Shown: positions 46,459 to 57,212, numbered from the stretch's first letter. The stretch: DNA of 64,000 nt from Cupriavidus neocaledonicus (GCF_000372525.1 NZ_AQUR01000107.1:432858-496857); one strand, 5' to 3'. Program-made: numbers and translations. The notes: a model not told the origin generated them from the sequence alone.

Positions 46459-47049
46459 TCAGTGCGGCAGCCGAACGACGTACACGCCGGCGGCTGGAGC
46501 CGATGCAGTCACGTTCACATTGGTGCCATTGACGGTGCCATTGCTGCCTGGCGCAGCGGTATAGGTGACACCATTGGCAGTGCCCAGAGCCACTTCGATG
46601 GCCGGCGCGGCAGCGAGCACAGTCGGGGTGATGAAAGTCAGGCTGATCTGCGGATTGAGGAGGCTGGCATAGCCACCGTCCGCCTTGACCTCATAGACGT
46701 AGTCGGCAACGACGCCGGCGGGGACAAGGTCCGGCTTGCCGAGGCAGATCGTGACATTGGCGAGGCCCGTGGCAGGCGTCTTGACGGTCAGCTTGGCAAT
46801 GCCGTCGTCCGTCACGATGGACATGTTGGCGTTCGGCACCGAGCTGTTGGACAGCGTGAGCTTCCTGTAGCCATCGGGGCAGGAGAATGCGGCCGGCGCG
46901 GGCGTGGGGGTTGGGCTGGAGGCCCCGCCATTTGCGCCAGACTGGTCCTGCGCGGAAGTGCCGCCATTGCCATCATCGCCCCCGCCGCCGCAAGCGGCAA
47001 GCAGTGCGACACTGGACACCAGACTTACGTACATCGCCAGCTTTTTCAT
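46459..47049 (-). CDS. Predicted lipoprotein upstream of cdiA
   Basis: A 196-residue secreted lipoprotein: signal peptide KKLAMYVSLVSSVALLAAC with the lipid-carrying Cys at residue 20, then a Gly/Ser/Pro/Thr linker and a beta-rich domain (FSCPDGYRKLTLSNSSVP ... VYVVRLPH) with a Cys pair. I do not recognise the domain. AGAGGACTTGAGC lies before the ATG at 47049. It ends 85 bases before cdiA and is probably the first gene of the cdi operon. Burkholderia bcpAIOB loci carry a small lipoprotein gene (bcpO) elsewhere in the operon; equivalence is speculative. Confidence 0.8.
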   Translation of the reverse strand: MKKLAMYVSLVSSVALLAACGGGGDDGNGGTSAQDQSGANGGASSPTPTPAPAAFSCPDGYRKLTLSNSSVPNANMSIVTDDGIAKLTVKTPATGLANVTICLGKPDLVPAGVVADYVYEVKADGGYASLLNPQISLTFITPTVLAAAPAIEVALGTANGVTYTAAPGSNGTVNGTNVNVTASAPAAGVYVVRLPH

Positions 47050-47395
47050 TGCTCAAGTCCTCTCCGGATGGGTTAATCGTTCTCCTGACGGCATCCACAC
47101 ATGTGATTACCGGCGGTGAACCAGTTAACCGTTTTCCAGACTAATGCGTCTATCAGACTTGCCTTAAAAATTCCAAAACAATGAAAACGTTGGCTCCAGG
47201 CGATGGATCGGGATAATTGCCGCCCAGATCTGCGTGCGTTACTCAGAACACGCAGAATATTTTCGATTCGACAACGGCGAATTTCATCCGGAAATTTCTG
47301 ATTCACAAAAACCAATTTCGAATGGGGAAAGGCCAGTGACTTGCGAAAGTGAGAACATCCGACCAACACAACGCCCCCTCGATTTCCGCCGTCCC
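47050..47395. promoter_or_regulatory. AT-rich gap upstream of the cdi operon
   Basis: About 345 bases with clearly lower GC than the surroundings separate the cdi operon from the Bug receptor gene. It should contain the cdi promoter, though no convincing -35/-10 pair is visible. A 98-codon frame on the minus strand (47073-47369) lacks family features and a ribosome-binding site and is not called. Confidence 0.45.
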
Positions 47396-47427
47396 AAAAA
47401 ATAAAAAGGCCGGCTGAAAGCCGGCCT
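47396..47427 (-). terminator. Rho-independent terminator of Bug receptor gene
   Basis: AGGCCGGCT-GAA-AGCCGGCCT (47407-47427) is followed on the minus strand by TTTTATTTTT. It begins 21 bases after the stop of the Bug gene and separates that transcript from the cdi operon. Confidence 0.9.
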
Positions 47428-47448
47428 CTCCGCAGTATCCATTAACCC

Positions 47449-48420
47449 TCAATCCGCCTGGATATTCGCCTTCTTAACCACCCCACCCCACAACGCCAGC
47501 TCCCGCTGAATCCGGTCCCCCAGCGCCTTTGGCGTGCTGATGTTGACGTCATAACCACCGGCACTCATCCGCTGCCGGAAGGCGGAATCCTCTCCCACCG
47601 CCTTCTGCGCCTTGACCAGCTTGTCCACCACATCGGCCGGCAGCTTCTGCGGCCCGACCAGCGCATACCAGCCGGTCAGGTCATAGTCCTTCTGGCCCGA
47701 CTCGATCATGGTCGGCACGTTAGGCAAGGCCGGGTTGCGGGCCTTCGACGTGACCGCCAGCGCGCGCACCTTGCCGCCGTTGATATGGCCGATGGCGGTG
47801 CCGGTGATGTCGAACATGAACGTGACCTTGCCGCTCATCACGTCGGCCATCGCCGGCGCGTTGCCCTTGTACGGCACGTGCAGCATCTTCACGTTGTTCA
47901 TCTGCGCCAGCAGTTCCGCGGACAGATGATTGGATGCCCCCACGCCGGCGGAGCCGAACGAGACGCCTTCCGGGTGCTTGCGCGCGTAGTCGACCAGTTC
48001 GCTGACGTTCTTGGCCGGGAAGTCCTTGTTCACCAGCAGCACGTTGGTGTAGTCGGTGATCAGGCCGATGTAGGTGAAGTCCTTGACCGGATTGAAGTTG
48101 ACCGAGTGCTGGATCAGCGGCGTCATGGTCATGGTGGGGCTGGCGACGAAATACAGCGTGTAGCCGTCCGGCGCGGCCTTGGCGGTCATGTCGGCGGCGA
48201 TCGCGCCGCTGGCGCCGGCGCGGTTGTCGACCACCACCGGTTGCCTGAGCACGCGGCCAAGCTGCTCGGCGTAGATGCGCGCGGCGGTATCCACCGGGCC
48301 GCCGGGGGCGTAGCCGACCAGCAGCTTGACCGGGCGCGACGGGTAGGCGTCCACGGCCCACGCCGCGCCCTGCAGCAGCAGCGTGGCGGTCAGCGCCGCC
48401 AGCGTCTTCCATGTTTTCAT
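47449..48420 (-). CDS. Bug/TctC-family periplasmic solute receptor
   Basis: A 323-residue receptor with signal peptide KTWKTLAALTATLLLQGAAW (cleavage near residue 23) and YPSRPVKLLVGYAPGGPVD, VVDNRAGASGAIAAD, VSFGSAGVGASNHLSAELL. It binds a small carboxylate-type solute in the periplasm. The GYAPGGPVD loop differs from the FPAGG form in the other two receptors in this window. A GGAGGAG site precedes the ATG. It follows the acyl-CoA ligase gene by 52 bases, so uptake and activation may be linked; it ends at a strong terminator. Confidence 0.92.
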   Translation of the reverse strand: MKTWKTLAALTATLLLQGAAWAVDAYPSRPVKLLVGYAPGGPVDTAARIYAEQLGRVLRQPVVVDNRAGASGAIAADMTAKAAPDGYTLYFVASPTMTMTPLIQHSVNFNPVKDFTYIGLITDYTNVLLVNKDFPAKNVSELVDYARKHPEGVSFGSAGVGASNHLSAELLAQMNNVKMLHVPYKGNAPAMADVMSGKVTFMFDITGTAIGHINGGKVRALAVTSKARNPALPNVPTMIESGQKDYDLTGWYALVGPQKLPADVVDKLVKAQKAVGEDSAFRQRMSAGGYDVNISTPKALGDRIQRELALWGGVVKKANIQAD

Positions 48421-48472
48421 TTGTGTTCTCCTCCAGGATGGCTTATTGCCCGGGGCTGCGTGCCCCGGGGGC

Positions 48473-49993
48473 TTAGTCGAGCATGGCGCGCAGCGGCTGC
48501 TTGAGCAGCTTGCCGCTCGCCGTGGTCGGAATCACGTCAACGGTGCGGACTTCGGCGGGGCGCTTGTACGGCGCCAGGCTGTCACGCAGGTAGGCGTCCA
48601 GCGCCTTGCGGTCGAGCTCGGCGCCTTCTTGCAGTTCGATGAAGGCCACGACCTCTTCGTTGCCGTCGCTCGTGCTACGCCCCACCACCGCGGACTGGCG
48701 CACGCCGGCAAAGGCGTTGATCACCGACTCCACTTCGATCGGATACACGTTGAAGCCGGAACGGATGATCAGGTCCTTGGAGCGGCCGGAAATGAACAGC
48801 GCGCCATCGGCGTCGAGATAGCCGAGGTCGCCGGTATTGAGCCAGCCCCCCGGCAGCAGCGCCTCGGCGGTCTGTTCGGGGTTGCGGTAGTAGCCGACCA
48901 TCACGCCCGGGCCACGCACGCGGATCTGCCCGCGTTCGCCTGCGGGCAGCGGCTCGCCTTCGGCGTCGGTGATGGCAATCTCCACGCCTTCGACGATATA
49001 GCCGGCCGAGCAATCGGCGCGCGGCGCGTCCATGCGCGTGATGAAGAGCGAGCCAGCGTATTCGGTGATGCCGTAGCCGTGGTGCAGCGGCTGGCCGAAC
49101 AGCGTTTCGACGTCGCGCTTGAGCGTGGGATCGAGCGGCGCGCCGCCGGTATAGAGGTAGCGCAGGCGCGGATAGGCGCCCGGCTTCGCGCCCAGCGCGG
49201 GCGCTACCGCCATGATGCGCGTGAACATGGTCGGCACGCCCTGCAGGATGGTGACGCCGGGCTCGGCCAGCGCCGCGAACACTTCATTGGCGTCGAAGCG
49301 CGGCCGCAGGAACAGGCTGGCGCCGGCGTACAGCGTGGCCATCAACACCGTGGCAATGCCGAAGATATGCGACATCGGCAGCGCGCCGTAGGCCACGTCG
49401 GCCGGGCCCATGTCGCGCGAGGTGGCGGAGATGCGCGCAAACTGGGTCAGCCCGGCGTGCGGCACCATCACGCCCTTGGGCGCGCCGGTGGTGCCGGAGG
49501 TATAGATCAGGGTGGCGACGCGCCGGGCCAGTTCGGCAGGCTCGCGCTGGGGTGCACTGTCCGCACGCGCCACGCGCATGCCTTCGTCATACACCGCGCA
49601 GCCGCTGGCCTGCGCGCCAAGCCGCTCACCGTGCGCCGCGGCCACGTCGGAAACATGGCCCGTGAACAGCACCAGCGCCGGCTGCGCGTGGTCGCGGATA
49701 TTGTCGATCTCGCGCGCGGACAGGCGCGCATTGACGTTGATCGGCCAGGCGTGCAGCAGGCTGCAGGCGAACAGCGTCACCACCATCTCGTTGCAGTTCT
49801 CGCCCACGACCATTACGCGGTCGCCCTCGCCCACGTCCTGTTGCGCCAGCCAGTCGCGGGCAGCTTCGATGCGCCGCCACAGCTCGCCATAGCTGACGAC
49901 AGTGCCGTTCTCGTACAGGCATGGTGCCTGCGGGGTCTGCGCGGCCCAGTGGGCGGGGATCTCGTGGATGAATCGGGGGCGGAAGGAAGACAT
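48473..49993 (-). CDS. AMP-dependent acyl-CoA ligase
   Basis: A 506-residue adenylate-forming ligase with IYTSGTTGAPKGVMVPHAG near residue 160, HGYGITEYAGSLF, the hinge DLIIRSGFNVYPIEVES and the C-terminal PTTASGKLLKQPLR lysine motif. It makes an acyl-CoA from a free acid. The ATG at 49993 (MSSFRPRF) is preferred; the frame is open to 50047. It is divergent from a pair of acyl-CoA dehydrogenases and upstream of a Bug receptor, which points to one catabolic unit. The substrate is unknown. Confidence 0.92.
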   Translation of the reverse strand: MSSFRPRFIHEIPAHWAAQTPQAPCLYENGTVVSYGELWRRIEAARDWLAQQDVGEGDRVMVVGENCNEMVVTLFACSLLHAWPINVNARLSAREIDNIRDHAQPALVLFTGHVSDVAAAHGERLGAQASGCAVYDEGMRVARADSAPQREPAELARRVATLIYTSGTTGAPKGVMVPHAGLTQFARISATSRDMGPADVAYGALPMSHIFGIATVLMATLYAGASLFLRPRFDANEVFAALAEPGVTILQGVPTMFTRIMAVAPALGAKPGAYPRLRYLYTGGAPLDPTLKRDVETLFGQPLHHGYGITEYAGSLFITRMDAPRADCSAGYIVEGVEIAITDAEGEPLPAGERGQIRVRGPGVMVGYYRNPEQTAEALLPGGWLNTGDLGYLDADGALFISGRSKDLIIRSGFNVYPIEVESVINAFAGVRQSAVVGRSTSDGNEEVVAFIELQEGAELDRKALDAYLRDSLAPYKRPAEVRTVDVIPTTASGKLLKQPLRAMLD

Positions 49994-50350
49994 GGTGCTG
50001 GGGGATCTCTCGAATGCGAGCTGAGTCGGATATGCGGCGGAATGCACCCGGCCACATCAAAACTGGCCGCATCAGTTTGCGGCAAGGCCCGCGCCGCAGC
50101 CATTTGGAATTCACTAAGGTCGTGTTCGTCCACGCGAGGGTCCTTACGCCGGCGCCCACGGCAAGCGTTGCCGGGTGCGGCTGGTTCCACCTGCGCGAAG
50201 GACGCCTTCCGGATTGATAAAGCAACGAATCGCGGCCCGCCAATACAATCGGCCGGCACAGCAAAGGCTTGCGCCATGGCGCGCTGCACAACCGGCAACC
50301 CCGGTTTGCGTGCCACAACGCGGAGCCCGCGTACCACAGGGGACATTCAG
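49994..50350. promoter_or_regulatory. Divergent promoter region, acyl-CoA ligase and dehydrogenase pair
   Basis: This 357-base gap contains no gene. AAAACTGGCC (50059-50068) and TTTGGAATTCAC (50103-50114) are identical to strings in front of the LysR gene at 26990. A shared regulator, perhaps that LysR protein, may act on both transcripts here. No clear sigma70 pair was found. Confidence 0.5.
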
Positions 50351-51544
<1,194 letters not shown>

Positions 51545-51557
51545 AGGGATAGCTGAC

Positions 51558-52685
51558 ATGGACTTTACCTACAGCGAAGAGCAGCAGATGCTGGCGGACA
51601 GCCTGCGCCGCTTCATCGATACCGAATACTCCTTCGAGGCCCGCCGCAAGCGCGCGCGCCAGGGTGAAAGCCTGGACCGCGGCGTGTGGAACAAGCTGGC
51701 CGAAATGGGCGTGCTGGGCCTGACCGTGCCGGCCGACTTCGGCGGCTTCGGCGAAGGCCCCGCCAGCCAGCTGGTGGTGCAGCGCGAGCTGGGCCGCGGC
51801 CTGGTGCTGGAGCCGGTCACGCCCAGCGGCGTGATGGCCGCCGCCGTGCTGTCCGCCCACGGCAGCGACGCGCAGAAGCAGGAGTGGCTGCCCGCGATCG
51901 CCTCGGGCGAGCGCATCGTCACGCTGGCCTACCTGGAGCCGACCACGCGCTACCGCCCGGAATCGGCCCGCGCCAGCGCCGAGCGCAGCGGTGACGGCTA
52001 CGTGCTCAGCGGTACCAAGAGCGTGGTCTGGCACGGAGCCGCCGCCGACGCCTGCCTGCTGACCGCGCGCATTTCGGGCAGCAACGAGATCGCGCTGTTC
52101 CTGGTGCCGCGCGACAGCAAAGGCCTGGTGGTGACCGCCTACCCGACCATCGACGGCCTGCGCGCCGCCGACCTGTCGCTGCAGAACGTTTCCGTGCCCG
52201 CCAGCGCGCTGGTGGGCCAGCCCGCTGACGGCCTGGCGGCGCTCGGCGTCGGCCTGGAGCACGGCATCGCCGCGCTATGCGCCGAGGGCGCGGGCGCGAT
52301 GGAAAGGCTGATCCAGATCACCGGCGAATACCTGGGCACGCGCCAGCAGTTCGGCAAGCCGCTGGCCAGCTTCCAGGCGCTGCAGCACCGCATGGCCGAC
52401 ATGCTGGTGCAGAAGGAACTGGCGCTGTCGATGGCCTACGTCGCCGCGCAGGCGCTGGACGAAACCGACCCGGCCGCGCGCCGGCGCATGCTCTCGGCCG
52501 CCAAGGTGACGGTGGCCCGCGCCGGCCGCTTCGTCGGCCAGCAGGCGGTGCAGCTGCACGGCGGCATGGGCATGACCGACGAGCTGTCGGTGGGCGACTA
52601 CTTCAAGCGCCTGACCATGCTGGACCAGCTGCTGGGGGACAGCGACTACCACCTGCAGCGTTTTGGCGAAGTGATGGAGGCTTGA
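51558..52685 (+). CDS. Acyl-CoA dehydrogenase (small subunit of a pair)
   Basis: A 375-residue acyl-CoA dehydrogenase. The C-terminal domain is clear (TGEYLGTRQQFGKPLASFQA, QLHGGMGMTDELSVGDYFKR), while the FAD loop is altered: YLEPTTRYRPESAR replaces the SEPxxGSD motif. This is typical of non-catalytic partners in heteromeric dehydrogenases. AAGGGATAG precedes the ATG. It starts 13 bases after the large-subunit gene and is followed by an intrinsic terminator at 52717. Confidence 0.9.
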   Translation: MDFTYSEEQQMLADSLRRFIDTEYSFEARRKRARQGESLDRGVWNKLAEMGVLGLTVPADFGGFGEGPASQLVVQRELGRGLVLEPVTPSGVMAAAVLSAHGSDAQKQEWLPAIASGERIVTLAYLEPTTRYRPESARASAERSGDGYVLSGTKSVVWHGAAADACLLTARISGSNEIALFLVPRDSKGLVVTAYPTIDGLRAADLSLQNVSVPASALVGQPADGLAALGVGLEHGIAALCAEGAGAMERLIQITGEYLGTRQQFGKPLASFQALQHRMADMLVQKELALSMAYVAAQALDETDPAARRRMLSAAKVTVARAGRFVGQQAVQLHGGMGMTDELSVGDYFKRLTMLDQLLGDSDYHLQRFGEVMEA

Positions 52686-52716
52686 TTCGTAGCCCTGCAA
52701 GCTGTCAGAAGGCCGG

Positions 52717-52742
52717 AGGCCGGGCATTTGCCCGGCCTTTTT
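52717..52742 (+). terminator. Rho-independent terminator after dehydrogenase pair
   Basis: AGGCCGGGC and GCCCGGCCT form a nine-bp stem with an ATTT loop at 52717-52738, followed by TTTTTG. It begins 32 bases after the stop codon and ends the acyl-CoA dehydrogenase operon. Confidence 0.9.
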
Positions 52743-52867
52743 GTTGCCGGCCCTCCGCCTAGGGGAAATCCACTAGTCCGTTCCAACGATTCCCGGCCGC
52801 GGCGCCGTCACTACCCTGTGTCCACAGGCACGGACGTCGCCGGCCATTCCCAAGGAGCGAGACTGCA

Positions 52868-54247
52868 ATGACATCCACTACACATCGACTGCTGCGCGGC
52901 GGCCTGCTGGTGACCAGCATGGCACTGGCCGCGGCATCGTGGGCAAAGGTCACCCCGGAAGAACTCAAGCAGCTTGACGGCAACCTCACGCCGATGGGCG
53001 CCGAGCGCGCCGCCAGCAAGGACGGCGATGTGCCGGCCTGGAGCGGCAAGTGGCTGGGTACGCCGCCCCAGGTCAAATACCAACGTGGCGAGCGCTATGC
53101 GGACCCTTACGGCGACGAAAAGCCGCTGTTCGTCATCACCGCGCAGAACATGGCGCAGTATGCCGAGCGGCTGACTGAAGGCCAGAAGGCGATGTTCAAG
53201 AAGTACCCCGACACCTTCAAGATGCCGGTGTATCCCAGCCATCGCGATTTCCGCTACGAAGACGCGGTCTACAAGGACATCCGCACCTACGCCACCACCG
53301 TCAGCATGACCCCGGACGCGAACGGCCTGAAGGACGCGGGACCGCAGGTGCCCTATCCGATCCCGAAGACCGCGATGGAGCTGCTGTGGAACCAACGCTT
53401 CTCGTCGGCCATCGGCGCGGAGAAGGCGCAGTATGACCAGGCCGTGGTCTATCCCAACGGCTCGATCGCCTGGGGCCGGGTCTCGTACAACATCTTCTCG
53501 CCGCGCAACCACGGCAAGTTCGACCCTGAAAACAAGCTCAACGACCGCTCCTTCTTCCGCACCGCCACCGACCTGCCGTTGCGCGACCGCGGCCAGGTGA
53601 TCGTGGGCTATGCGGTGTGGGACCAGGAAGGCTCGGACACCAACCGCACCTGGATCTACAACCCGGGCACGCGGCGCGTGCGCCAGGCGCCGGAATTCGG
53701 CTTCGACCAGCCGCAAGGCCCCGGCGGCTTCCGCACCGTGGATGACGACCGCCTCTTCAACGGCTCCGGCGAGCGCTACAACTGGAAAATCGTCGGCAAG
53801 AAGGAAATCTATGTCCCGTACCACAACTACAAGCTGCTGAGCGCTTCGGTCAAGTACAAGGACCTGCTGACCAACGGCCACGCCAACCCGGACGTGATGC
53901 GCTACGAGCTGCACCGCGTATGGATCCTGGAGGCCACGCTTAAGTCCGGCTTCCGCCACCAGTATGCGAAGCGCGTGCTGTTCCTGGACGAAGACACCTG
54001 GCAGGCCCTGGCCGCCGACAACTACGACGGCCGCGGCCAGCTGTGGCGCACCAACCTGCAGGCTTCCGTGTATGCCTACGATGCGCGCCGCTACTACCCG
54101 ACCACCACGTTCTACCATGACCTGATCTCGGGCGCGTACCTGGCCGACCGCCTGACCAACGAAGGGCCGATGCCGAAGCTGAACAACAGCCCGGAGTTCA
54201 GCGAGGCCTTCTTCTCGCCGGACGCGGCGCGCGGATCGGGTACCTGA
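52868..54247 (+). CDS. DUF1329 family outer-membrane-associated protein
   Basis: A 459-residue secreted protein with signal peptide ending ASWA near residue 26 and a DUF1329 domain across the rest (VTPEELKQLDGNLTPMGAER, YPNGSIAWGRVSYNIFSPRN, RQAPEFGFDQPQGPGGFRTV). The family is LolB-like in fold and often accompanies MMPL-type RND exporters, YCF48-like and DUF1302 proteins in proteobacteria that use sterols or aromatic compounds. An MMPL and a YCF48 gene lie about 6-10 kb to the right here on the opposite strand. AAGGAG precedes the ATG. Confidence 0.9.
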   Translation: MTSTTHRLLRGGLLVTSMALAAASWAKVTPEELKQLDGNLTPMGAERAASKDGDVPAWSGKWLGTPPQVKYQRGERYADPYGDEKPLFVITAQNMAQYAERLTEGQKAMFKKYPDTFKMPVYPSHRDFRYEDAVYKDIRTYATTVSMTPDANGLKDAGPQVPYPIPKTAMELLWNQRFSSAIGAEKAQYDQAVVYPNGSIAWGRVSYNIFSPRNHGKFDPENKLNDRSFFRTATDLPLRDRGQVIVGYAVWDQEGSDTNRTWIYNPGTRRVRQAPEFGFDQPQGPGGFRTVDDDRLFNGSGERYNWKIVGKKEIYVPYHNYKLLSASVKYKDLLTNGHANPDVMRYELHRVWILEATLKSGFRHQYAKRVLFLDEDTWQALAADNYDGRGQLWRTNLQASVYAYDARRYYPTTTFYHDLISGAYLADRLTNEGPMPKLNNSPEFSEAFFSPDAARGSGT

Positions 54248-54377
54248 CCGGATCGTGATGCCGGGCCGGGCGCGACTTCGCCCGGCCTGGCCTGCTTCCT
54301 GCGCTGTCCCCTCCGCAATCCAGTTCGCCACAGGCCGCGCTTCACCGTCACGGCTGGCGCCGGCGTGGCCAAGCGCC

Positions 54378-54758
54378 ATGACCACCTCCCCTGCCCCCTC
54401 GCCTTCCACCTCGCCTCCCCACTCGAACCAGTCCGGGCCGTTCCATGCGATGGCCAAGCCCAGCGGATCCGACTGCAACCTGGACTGCGCCTATTGCTTC
54501 TATCTGGAAAAAGCCGCGCTGTATCAACTGGGCCCGCGCGAACGCAAGCGCCGCATGCCGGACGATGTGCTGGCCGCCTATGTGCGTAACTACATCGCAT
54601 CGCATCCGCCGGGCGCCGAAGTCGTCTTCACCTGGCAGGGCGGCGAGCCCACGCTGCTGGGCCTGGACTTCTACCGTCGGGCGATCCACCTGCAGCAGCA
54701 GTGGCGCGCAGGCCGGTCCATCCGCAACAGCGTTCTCCGCGCGCCGGCCACGCCGTAG
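54378..54758 (+). pseudogene. Truncated anaerobic sulfatase maturase (radical SAM)
   Basis: The 126 codons match only the start of an anSME-type radical SAM enzyme: SGPFHAMAKPSGSDCNLDC with the 4Fe-4S motif CNLDCAYC, FYLEKAALY and VFTWQGGEPTLLGLDFYRR. The family is normally about 390-440 residues; here the frame departs from the family after RAGRSIRNS and stops ten codons later. The two further Fe-S clusters are missing. It faces the sulfatase gene, 38 bases away. The enzyme would have converted the sulfatase Cys to formylglycine, so this looks like a decayed remnant of a sulfatase-maturase pair. Confidence 0.75.
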
Positions 54759-54796
54759 CGCAGGGCTCGCACAGGGGCCGCTAGTGTCCGCAGCCG

Positions 54797-57085
54797 CTAG
54801 CGCAGGTCGATCGAGACCTGTTCGATCCGCCCGCCGCTGAAGGCATAGCCCGGCAGCGCGTCAGCGGGATAATCGCCCGCGGCCGAGCCATGGTCGATGC
54901 CGACATCGAAGGTCTCGTCGATGGTGTAGAAGCCGGGCGGGCTCGCCGGCAAGCGGTCCGTGCCCGCGGACTTGCCGTCGACCAGCAGCTGCACGTCCGC
55001 GCCCCTGGCATAGCCGCCGCCGTCATAGCTGAAATCGAAGCGCAGCTGGTGGCGCCCTGCCGTCAGCGGCGCCGGCCCGCGCAGCGTCACGGTCTTGAGG
55101 TTGAACAGGCGGTAGCTGAACACCGGAACGCCGGCGTCATCCAGGTAGAGCGACCATCCCGCGCTGTGGCCGCCGAGCGTTGCGATCACGCCGCGCGCCC
55201 GCTCGCCGGCATCGATGGCGGCCGACACGCTCCAGGAGCGATTATAGGTCCTGGGCAAGGCCGACTCGGGCACGCCGACCACGCCTTGCCTGAACGTCAT
55301 GCTGGTGCGGCCCGCTGACAACGACGGCAGCGCCCCGGCCTGGTTCAGCGACATGTTGCGCAGCGGCAGCACCTGGTTGCGCTGCGCCTCGCTCTGGAAC
55401 AATGCCTGCATCCGCGCCAGCCGCGCCGGCTCGCGCTGGGCCAGGTCATGGGCCTGCGAGAAATCGGTGTTCAGGTCATAGAGTTCCCATCGGTCGTCCT
55501 CGAACTTCTTCTGGCCATAGTCGATCACGGTCCACGGTCGTCGGCTATGGAAGGCCGATGCCATCCAGCCATCCTGGTAGAGGGCGCGATGGCCAAATAC
55601 CTCGAAGTACTGCGTGGTATGGCGCGTCGCCGCGCTGGCATCGGCGAAGCTGTAGAGCAGGCTCACGCCATCCATCGGCTTCTGCGCGATGCCGTTGACC
55701 ACCGCGGGCGCCGGGAGTCTTGCTGCTTCCAGGATGGTGGGCACGATGTCGTTGACATGGCCGAACTGGCTGCGCAGCCCGCCGCGCGCGGCGGCATGCC
55801 TGGGCCAGGTCACCACCATCGGATTGCGGGTGCCGCCCAGGTGAGACGCCACCGCCTTGGTCCATTTGAACGGCGTATCCAGCGCCCAGGCCCAGCCGGC
55901 GGGATAGTGCGGATAGGTGCCGGGCCCGCCCAGCGCGTCGAGCTGCGCCAGCCGGGTGGCATCGCTTTCGGGCAGCCCCTGCACCGGCGCAAAGTAGCTG
56001 GCGCTGCCGAGCAGGCCGCCTTCGGCGCTGGCACCGTTGTCGCCGACGATGTAGAAGAACATCGTGTTGTCGAACTGCCCGTTCGCCTTCAGCGCCTCGA
56101 CCAGCCTGCCCACCTGCGCGTCGGCATGCGCCAGGAAGCCGGCATAGACCTCCATCAGCCGCGACGCGACCCGCTTCTGGTCCGGTGTCAGCGTGTCCCA
56201 CGCCGGCAGGTCCGGCATGCGCGCGGTCAGCTGCGTATTGGCCGGAATCACGCCGAGTGCCTTCTGCCGCGCGAAGATCTCTTCGCGCAGCCGGTCCCAG
56301 CCCTGGTCGAACTTGCCGCGGTATGCCTCGATCCATGCCTTCGGTGCCTGCAGCGGCGCGTGCGCGGCACCCGGGGCGAAGTACAGGAACACCGGCTTGT
56401 CCGGCGTGACCGCGTGCTGCACGCGCAGCCAGTCAATCGCCTTGTCGGCAAGGTCCGCGGTGAGGTGGTAGTCGCGCCCGGGCGGGCGCATCACCGGCGT
56501 GGTGCCGTCATAGAGCGAAGGCTCGTACTGGTCGGTTTCGCCGCCATGGAAGCCATAGAAGCGCTCGAACCCTTCGCCGGTCGGCCAGCGGTCGAACGGG
56601 CCGCTTGGCGACAGCTCCCAGTCCGGGGTCTGGTGCCATTTGCCGAACGCCGCGGTGTTGTAGCCGCTCTGGCGCAGCACCTCCGCGATGGTGGCAGTGT
56701 CCTTGGTGTGGAAGCTGCTGTACCCCGGGCGCTCGTCGGCAACGTTCGCCACCGCGCCAATGCCGGTCGCATGCGCATTGCGCCCGGTCAGCAGTGCCGA
56801 GCGGGTAGGCGAGCAGATCGCCGTGGTATGGAAGTTGTTGTAGCGCAGGCCTTCGCGCGCCAGCGATTCCAGCACCGGCGTCTGCACCGGGCCACCGAAA
56901 GTCGAGGCCGCACCGAAGCCGACGTCGTCGAGCAGCACGATCACCACGTTGGGCGCGCCCGCCGGCGCCTTGACCTGGTAGGCCGGCGGCGCTGCCGCGC
57001 CGGCGACAGCCGGGCCCTGCTGCGCCAGCGTGGGCGTGGCGCAGAGGGCCAGGCAGGAGGCAATGAACTGACGGGAAAGCGGCAT
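54797..57085 (-). CDS. Arylsulfatase (Cys-type, exported)
   Basis: A 762-residue sulfatase. After a signal peptide (LSRQFIASCLALCATPTLAQ) come the metal-binding LLDDVGFGAASTFGGP, the formylglycine site TAICSPTRSALLTGR near residue 90, FGKWHQTPDWELSPSGP and later GDNGASAEGG. A C-terminal beta domain (SWSVSAAIDAGERARGVI, FYTIDETFDVGIDHGSAAG) is present. It hydrolyses an organic sulfate ester in the periplasm. The Cys must be oxidised to formylglycine, yet the neighbouring maturase is truncated. The ATG at 57085 is chosen by the signal peptide; the frame is open to 57205. Confidence 0.92.
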   Translation of the reverse strand: MPLSRQFIASCLALCATPTLAQQGPAVAGAAAPPAYQVKAPAGAPNVVIVLLDDVGFGAASTFGGPVQTPVLESLAREGLRYNNFHTTAICSPTRSALLTGRNAHATGIGAVANVADERPGYSSFHTKDTATIAEVLRQSGYNTAAFGKWHQTPDWELSPSGPFDRWPTGEGFERFYGFHGGETDQYEPSLYDGTTPVMRPPGRDYHLTADLADKAIDWLRVQHAVTPDKPVFLYFAPGAAHAPLQAPKAWIEAYRGKFDQGWDRLREEIFARQKALGVIPANTQLTARMPDLPAWDTLTPDQKRVASRLMEVYAGFLAHADAQVGRLVEALKANGQFDNTMFFYIVGDNGASAEGGLLGSASYFAPVQGLPESDATRLAQLDALGGPGTYPHYPAGWAWALDTPFKWTKAVASHLGGTRNPMVVTWPRHAAARGGLRSQFGHVNDIVPTILEAARLPAPAVVNGIAQKPMDGVSLLYSFADASAATRHTTQYFEVFGHRALYQDGWMASAFHSRRPWTVIDYGQKKFEDDRWELYDLNTDFSQAHDLAQREPARLARMQALFQSEAQRNQVLPLRNMSLNQAGALPSLSAGRTSMTFRQGVVGVPESALPRTYNRSWSVSAAIDAGERARGVIATLGGHSAGWSLYLDDAGVPVFSYRLFNLKTVTLRGPAPLTAGRHQLRFDFSYDGGGYARGADVQLLVDGKSAGTDRLPASPPGFYTIDETFDVGIDHGSAAGDYPADALPGYAFSGGRIEQVSIDLR

Positions 57086-57212
57086 AAGCACCTGAGATAT
57101 CCGTTTGGCCGACGCGGCCGCGCATTCTTGGGGCACAGCGCACAGCATTGCTGCCGAGGCTGCGCGGCTGGCATCGTCTGCTGGGATGAAGCGGGAAAAT
57201 GCCACGGCCCGG

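Noticed and set aside
47073..47369. 98-codon minus-strand frame upstream of the cdi operon
   Set aside because: No ribosome-binding site, no recognisable domain, unusual composition; more likely promoter DNA.
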